The translations under genes and the position numbers were made by a program. A DNA stretch of 64,000 bases, taken from Plantago ovata. Lineage: Eukaryota; Streptophyta; Magnoliopsida; Lamiales; Plantaginaceae. The notes under the pieces are model-generated. The model worked only from the letters and a program-made list of their open reading frames with translations. It was not told where the DNA came from and searched no databases. This document shows positions 57,930 through 64,000 of this stretch, one piece after another; within the stretch, counting starts at the first letter, position 1; the number at the start of each line of letters is the position of its first letter. The DNA lies in NCBI GenBank assembly GCA_028274465.1, contig CM051457.1, positions 28,741,313 through 28,805,312 of the forward strand. Direction: 5' to 3'.

Positions 57930-58440
57930 TTGGAGGTTGGGGATTGCAGAGTGTAGGCTTTGAGGAGATAGTTTAGGCACTGGTAAAGGATGAGAGTGGA
58001 CCTGGCATAGGGGGTGTCACGGGTTTGGCAAAGATAATAGAATGATGTTGGGTGATATGGTGACAGTGCTCGGGTCAGATGAGATGGTGGGGGGCATGGA
58101 TAGTAAGGTTTTCTCTCTTTATTTTCCGGGGACTGTTGAGGAATATATTCTTACATTTTGTTGCATTATACAGTGAAATTTGATTAGATTGTGTTACCTT
58201 TGGTTTTCATACCAAAATGCAGTGATCTGAAGTATACTAAAAACTATGAATGCAAATCACCATTTATCTGTTATTTTTTAGTATCTTCTTGCTAATTTTC
58301 CTTGGCATTGTAAAACTATGGAGGACTGATATACATTTGTTTGCTTATAAGATAACCCTGGTGATCTTTTTGCTAGTGGTGAATGATCCTTGTATGTCTG
58401 AAAAGTTCCATATCAAACCGAGTGCAATGTATAGGTAATA
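57930..58440 (+). pseudogene. ECI 3'-end relic with downstream flank
   Basis: At 58045-58120 the text gatatggtgacagtgctcgg, gtcagatgagatggtggggg and atagtaaggttttctc follows the ECI end (gatgttttggatgtgcttgg, gtctgatgagaccgtggggg, attgtaaggttgtttcg). Weaker similarity to the preceding ECI helix region extends back to about 57930, and the flank copy runs to about 58440. No start, no oxyanion region and no SKL codons remain. Confidence 0.65.
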
Positions 58441-59490
58441 TATCTCACTGTTTCTATGCAGTTTTGTTATAAAAATGAAGTAGAAAACAGAAGTAGCTAA
58501 ATTATCTAAACAAAAAACAATGGATTAGGAAGTTGGAAGTTGGAACTGATATTTGGCCATGTTTATATTTGATGAAACTGGGCTATGGAGTGGTCTCTTT
58601 TAAGGTTACTTGAACTTAACATTAGCCACTACTACCAAGCGGATAAGTCTCCTCTATACAAGATTGATGCAAATGTCATTCTCTAGGGACTAGGGGGAAA
58701 GCTTGTACAACATGCAAAGCTAGGAAGATGGGAAATATGATTATATTCCTTGTGGAGTGGAGAGTACATATGATCCATTATAGTATCAAAATAATGGTGA
58801 AATAAAGCAGACAATGAGAACAAGCATGACAAGAAAAGCACAACACATCATAAAATATACTACAACTTTCACCTACTTAGAAAACTTGTAAGAGGCACAA
58901 CCCTTAACATCATCTTTCTTAATTTTTCCTCCTTACAATATTATAAGATGGGACCCGCATCAACTACTCTTCCGATTAATGATCCTATATCCATAGTCGT
59001 ATTAGTTAATGACTCGTCATTTTTTACAAAACATGAAAGTTGCATGTCAAACCCGACCTGTTAAAGATTTAATTTCATGTGTGTTGTAATAGTGTAAATT
59101 AGTGATTTGTAGTCCAATGTAATCAAATTGCCCATTTATTTTATTGATTTTTTTTAATGTTACATTTGTCTTCAAATTAAATTAAAATTGTATCGAAAAT
59201 ATTATTTTAAAACTTATATTATGAAAGTACAAAGATTATATTTTTATAATATAAATTTTCAAGTTATATTTATAACTTATAACTTAGAATTAATTTAATG
59301 TAAAATATAAAAGTAATCATTAAGACAAATGAAAAGATTATGTACAAAATAAACCTCTTAAATACTGTAACCAGTTAAAAAATAAAATGCATTAGCATGG
59401 GACCGTAGTTATATCTGGTTATTTTAGTAAATCTATTAACAGCTAACCAACAGTAGTTACTCATCATTTATTTGCCCATTCTGCCGAACT
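58441..59490. other. Gene-free spacer
   Basis: Mostly AT-rich; no coding family. The last part should hold the promoter of the kinase-like gene; no strong TATA box is visible. Confidence 0.5.
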
Positions 59491-59783
59491 GTATTGAATT
59501 CCATTTCCATTTCCAGCTCTCTGAACAAACCTCATTCGCTTTCATTACCAAAGCACTTGGCTTTTGGACATTTCTCAGATCTCTCTTTCTCTCTCTCTAT
59601 CCCACACATTCTCAAATTTATTATTATTGTTGTGGCTTACATTGTGGTTTGGCAGTATTATAAGCAAAAAGCAGTTGTTGGGTTTCAAGAATATGCTCTC
59701 AGTCAAGATTCCTCAAACATTTCCCAGTTGCAAATTCTTGCTGTATATTCTTGTCTGAAAATCACCCAGAATCAAGTTTCAAG

Positions 59784-62700
59784 ATGAGACCAGGTGATTT
59801 CTTTTTCTCTCAAACTCAAGGACTTGGTTACATTTGCTATTCAGATTTGTTGGGTTTTTGTTAATTTTGTTTCTTCCTGTCCAATATTGTAACTTGCTCT
59901 TGGTATTACTTTGTTGTTCCTTTTCCCTGTCTATTGACTTATTGTCATTGAAGAATTTGCTTGTGTTATCAGTTCACCTTGGGCTTTTTAGAGTCAATTT
60001 AGGATAATTTGACATTACCAATAGTCTGAGGTTAGCCTTAATTGATTTCACTTATTTAGGCTTTGACTCTTGTAGCATGAGTTGTTAAAGGTTATGATGT
60101 CAATTAACTGTAACAAGTGGACTAAAGTGACAACAATGCTTGCTTTAACTTTGTTTACACTCTTGTTGGCCTTATTGCTATGAAAAGACACAACTTTTGG
60201 AATTACTCATGTAAAGTAGTATACAATTATAGCTACTGTTGTTGAATCTGGAGAAGACCTTGTTCAACACTCGGTGATTAGGCAAAGTTAGTCTCCTGTA
60301 TTACATTGAGCATTTTAATCCAGACGATTTTTTATGGGTCAATTTGCTAGCAAATGCATCCCCATAGCAGTTACTCGGATGATGAATCCATGGCCAATAA
60401 GTCACCATCGGAACAACTTTCCGTTGCTTCGTAGGGTGTTCACATATTGGTTGTCCAGTTGTCATACTATGAAGCTGTTTACTACTTAAAGACCATTGGA
60501 TTTAATCGTGATGTAGATTTATTTCACATATGGAACGATTATGAAATAAATTGTCTAGACTCTCCGTTCAATCTTCCTATTTTAGACATGTTATTGATTT
60601 AGCACATGAAACATTCAGGAAACAGCTGCAAATACTAATGTTAACAGAATTTTGAGAATTTTGATGTGGTTATGCTGATGTCTGTTCTATGCTAATTGCT
60701 TCTGAACTTCTCTATCAGATATAATGTGAGAAGGATAATAGTCATATCAGCTAAATGATTGATAACAGAACTAAAGTCTTATTAATAATGATTTGGGATG
60801 ATTGTAAATGAATGATGATACATCTGTTATCTCTAGTATGTTTAAGTCTGCAAATGCCTGGGGTTTGTTAAGTTTGCTTTTATGTCATTCTTTCTGCATC
60901 ATCTCATTGTATACTTATTGTATCTCTATCTGGCTGGTTCTCTTTTCTTTCATGTTTATCAGTGTGTACGAGTTATTTTCATCTTAGGTGATAATTTGAG
61001 CTATTTCATTGTCTGGTCCGATTCATGGATAGGTACTCAGAGAAATGGTTCTGATTCTTCTCCTTGTACAAGTGTGGACGGAAGTTTCAGAAGGCCGAGT
61101 CTGGTATGTTTTCTAGATAACCAAGTATGTTTGTTATCTGTCTTTACAATAACAAGTGATGATTTTGGGAATTCCACTTTGCAGTAGCTTCTTTCCGTAC
61201 AACATCCACCACACTGAGCAAATTCGTCCCAACTTCTAGACGGGTTTATAAAGTCCTCAAGGAATTCGCAACGAAACTGGTTGACCTTAATATCTTTGCA
61301 GAATATCTTCAGGATTGCGTGAATGAAAATTTATATGGTGAACAGCATTTTAGCTCTCCCTTCTTAACTGAAGACCTACACACCTTTGATTTTGCATTGG
61401 AAGGGGTTCTATTTCAACAGTTACTACGTATGCCTTATCCGACATATGCCTCTGAAAATCTTAAAGAAGACGAGTTTTTGGCACTGGAAGATTTTCTTCA
61501 TACTGCTGCTGAAGGATTATGGCATGCGTTTTGGCATAAAAGTAAACCATTACCATATTCTGTGTCATGCCCCCGTTATCCTGGATCGAAGTTTTACTCA
61601 ATTGATGAAGCAATATCAAAAGGAAGAATCGGGGCTTTATCTGGTGTGTCTTTAGCATCTAAGAGTAATGGCAACTTACATGCTCGGTGGGATGATGTGG
61701 TGACCTTCATGTTGTTCAAGCAAAATATATTGGAAGGGAAGGAAGTTGAATTTTCTTCTTCGGTGATATGTGAAGCTCTATTTTACGCTATTCACATACT
61801 AATTTCAAGGAGTTTAAGCAAACACAATAGTGTTAGTAGTGATTCTGTTTTTGTATCAGTTATCGACTCTACGTTTGGAGGTGTTGTGAAATTGAGTGGA
61901 GATCTTGGCAAACTAGAAGTGGATCTGAGCAATCCGTATCACTCAATAGCCGAGTGGATTAAATGCCATGCTGAGATAAATATTTCACCTGTTGACCGGA
62001 TATGGAACAAGCTTGGAAATGTAAATTGGCGGGATTTTGGGACACTTCAGATTCTTTTCGCAACATTTTACTCCATTGTCCAGTGGAATGGGCCTCCAAG
62101 GAAGTCAATGGCCTCACTTGCAGAAAAGCACAGCCTCCGCCTCCAAAAACGCAGAATGGAAACTCATCTTAACAACAGTGGGAATGCTCTAGTGTCTTAT
62201 CAGAATAGTAGCAAAGAAATCGTTTGAGCTGGAGAATGAAAACACTCATAAATCCAACAGGAACGGATCACGTTTGCAGCTTACTCCCGGTGAGATCTTA
62301 TTACTGGAAGATCAGAAACAAGGAGTTAAAAGCTTCATTATACAAGATATTTTCGGAAATGTTAGGAATTGCTTGTATGTTGCTTGTGTTCAAGAGTGTC
62401 CAGAAGAACCGCTGCTGTTACTGGTTGGTGCTCATCCGTCTTGTTTGGAGCCTTCTTGGGAAGACATGAATCTATGGTACCAAGTACAACGACAAACTAA
62501 GGTACTGAACCTTTTCAAAGAGAATGGCGCGTCAAGTCAATATCTACCTGAAATAATTGCATCAGGTAGAGTTGTTCAATCTGGTCTTTCAGAAACGCAA
62601 AGTTTAAAGAGTGGAACGCCAGTTCTTGTCACGTCTCCTGTGGGGGACCCCATCTCATCGATTATAACACACAGCGGCCCATTTTCTGCTGAAGAGGTTA

Positions 62701-63263
62701 CACGCTTATGCCGAGATTGTCTAGGCGCTTTGAGAAGTGCAAAAATTGCAAACATAATGCATGGTGACATTTGCCCTGAAAATATACTACATGTCACCAG
62801 TGGTCAAGACTCCACAAACTCCGGTTTGTTTGTTTTGGTCTCGTGGGGACGTGCAGTTTTGGAGGAAAGAGACAGTCCAGCTTTAAATCTACAGTTTTCA
62901 TCAGCTCACGCGCTTCAAAATGGGAAACTTTGTGCATCATCCGATGTAGAGAGCCTCATCTATCTCATTTACTTCCTATCCGGTGGTGAAATGCAGCAGC
63001 AAGATTCTATCGAGTCTGCATTGAACTGGAGACAAACGTGTTGGGCAAAGCGTGTGATCCAGCAATATTTGGGCGAGGTTTCACCTTTGTTGAAGGCATT
63101 TGCTGATTACGTGGATGGAATATGTGGGACGCCGTATGCTGTTGATTATGATGTTTGGTTAAGGAGGCTGAACCGTGCGGTGGATGGCGAGAGAGGGAAA
63201 ACGAGCGAAGAAGTACTGAGACTGAAGGATGTACCAGAATCATCTGGCACTTCTGGAAGTTGA
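59784..63263 (+). CDS. Kinase-like protein (probable pseudokinase), frameshifted by one base
   Basis: Exons 59784-59793 (MRP + G), 61033-61103 (TQRNGSDSSPCTSVDGSFRR…) and about 61185-63263, a 2-kb last exon. The N-terminal half is plant-specific (FALEGVLFQQLLRMPYP, EDEFLALEDFLHTAAEGLWH, DRIWNKLGNVNWRDFGTLQI). The C-terminal half is a divergent kinase fold: YLPEIIASGRVV, catalytic-loop-like HGDICPENIL (62760-62789), but SWGR in place of DFG, so catalysis is doubtful. After …KEIV the frame hits TGA because TTT (62223-62225) stands where TT would give KEIV-ELENEN and continue to the stop at 63263; the corrected protein is about 718 residues. The exon 2-3 junction also misses one base for a clean phase. 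Function is not known to me. Confidence 0.82.
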
Positions 63264-64000
63264 GCTGAACTTCTTTCTGATGGTGTTGAAGCTAAGTCTT
63301 TTAGTTTTCTTGTGTTGAGATTGGATTTGGTGTGTTGTTCCCTGGTTGCTTTTGTTGATGAATTACTTAACCCATTGCAGAATGAGTGAACTTTCTTTCG
63401 AAAGTTCTGTCGTTCATGATTTATGAGTTCCCGTTAACATTTCCATTGCTTTTGTTTTATGGTTAAGCTCTTTGGTCATCAAGATGTTTTATGCTTTATT
63501 CCTGGAAAATACCAATTAATTTTTTTTTTTGGTAAAAAAATACCAATTAATTTGGTTTCTTTCAAAAACTTTCTTCCAAGGAGTAGAACTAGATTCACCG
63601 ATTTCATCAGTCATCACTGTATGATTTCACCAGTTTAGGTCGCTGCGAAACCTGAAGAAGATAAAGATATGATCACTTTAGCAAGTTTTCATTTTTCATA
63701 GTAGCAAAGGTACACGCAGAACCACCTCATAGTAGGTATTAAATAAAATCAAAAAATGTTGACTTTTTAAAATTACAAAATTATCCATCACTTTTGAAAA
63801 ATGAAATAAGAAGAAACAAACACACCTTTAATTATCAATTATCGTTTATTATTTTAGGTTTTAACCATCTCATAGTCTCACACTCGCACGTTTACATGCG
63901 TCTCAAGAAGTCGGAAAGAATTCCAGTCATTCATCACAGTCTAAACACCCACAACTTTTTGTTTATGACACAATTGACTTCACGTTTGCAACAATAAGAT
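63264..64000. other. 3' flank of the kinase-like gene
   Basis: 3' UTR to roughly 63400-63550, then AT-rich DNA with a short local repeat (taccaattaattt at about 63510 and 63541). No further gene is seen before the window ends. Confidence 0.5.

Noticed and set aside
1..64000. A previously undescribed multi-gene system
   Set aside because: Neighbouring genes belong to unrelated housekeeping families with no shared pathway, co-orientation or spacing; the novelty here is structural (nested elements, relics), not a new gene system.

Overview
This window is nuclear DNA from a flowering plant. Genes are split by short GT-AG introns, intergenic DNA is AT-rich, there is a eukaryotic tRNA-Asn gene, and every recognisable gene is a plant family. 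The R1-like NLR tail and a RADIALIS-like SANT gene fit an asterid eudicot, perhaps Lamiales; that placement is inference. I found no CRISPR array, operon or prokaryotic or viral system.

Layout. 1-848 (+): 3' end of an R1-type NLR resistance gene. 1566-5245 (-): ATAD3 mitochondrial AAA ATPase, 8 exons, complete. 5.2-8.6 kb: a MITE with 9-bp flanking repeats, a PMEI pseudogene carrying an internal tandem duplication, and copies of a dispersed repeat. 8656-12627 (+): a 3972-bp CACTA element with an intact TnpA-like gene but no TNP2 transposase. 14085-14445: a CACTA-type MITE. 14.5 kb (-): a possible first exon of an unknown gene. 16.8-18.1 kb (-): RADIALIS-like. 18.6-20.7 kb (+): an unidentified gene-like relic. 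21789-21862: tRNA-Asn(GTT), followed by about 2.2 kb of repeats with two nested insertions. 24547-28082 (+): APC10. 29189-32097 (-): tubby-like F-box gene with a one-base frameshift. 33-38.6 kb: gene-poor. 38694-42027 (+): glucose-6-phosphate 1-epimerase. 42741-44044 (-): MYB/SANT-like protein. 46365-48628 (+): phosphopantetheine adenylyltransferase (PPAT/COAD). 49.0-50.9 kb: two hAT transposase relics in inverted orientation. 51054-54942 (-): second CACTA element. 55.4-58.4 kb: relics of PPAT and of an enoyl-CoA isomerase (ECI) around the intact ECI gene (56572-57309, ending in SKL). 59784-63263 (+): kinase-like protein, probably a pseudokinase, with a one-base frameshift.

The genes are mostly housekeeping and do not form a pathway: mitochondrial structure (ATAD3), cell-cycle ubiquitination (APC10), CoA synthesis (PPAT), peroxisomal beta-oxidation (ECI), sugar-phosphate anomer balance (epimerase), transcription or signalling (RL, MYB/SANT, TLP) and defence (NLR).

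The informative features are structural. Paralogous 'empty sites' inside the window date three small insertions. Two large CACTA copies can be compared exon by exon. Tandem duplications left relics of PMEI, PPAT, ECI and tRNA-Asn. Two otherwise healthy genes are each broken by a single base in a homopolymer, which looks more like residual assembly error than gene death.
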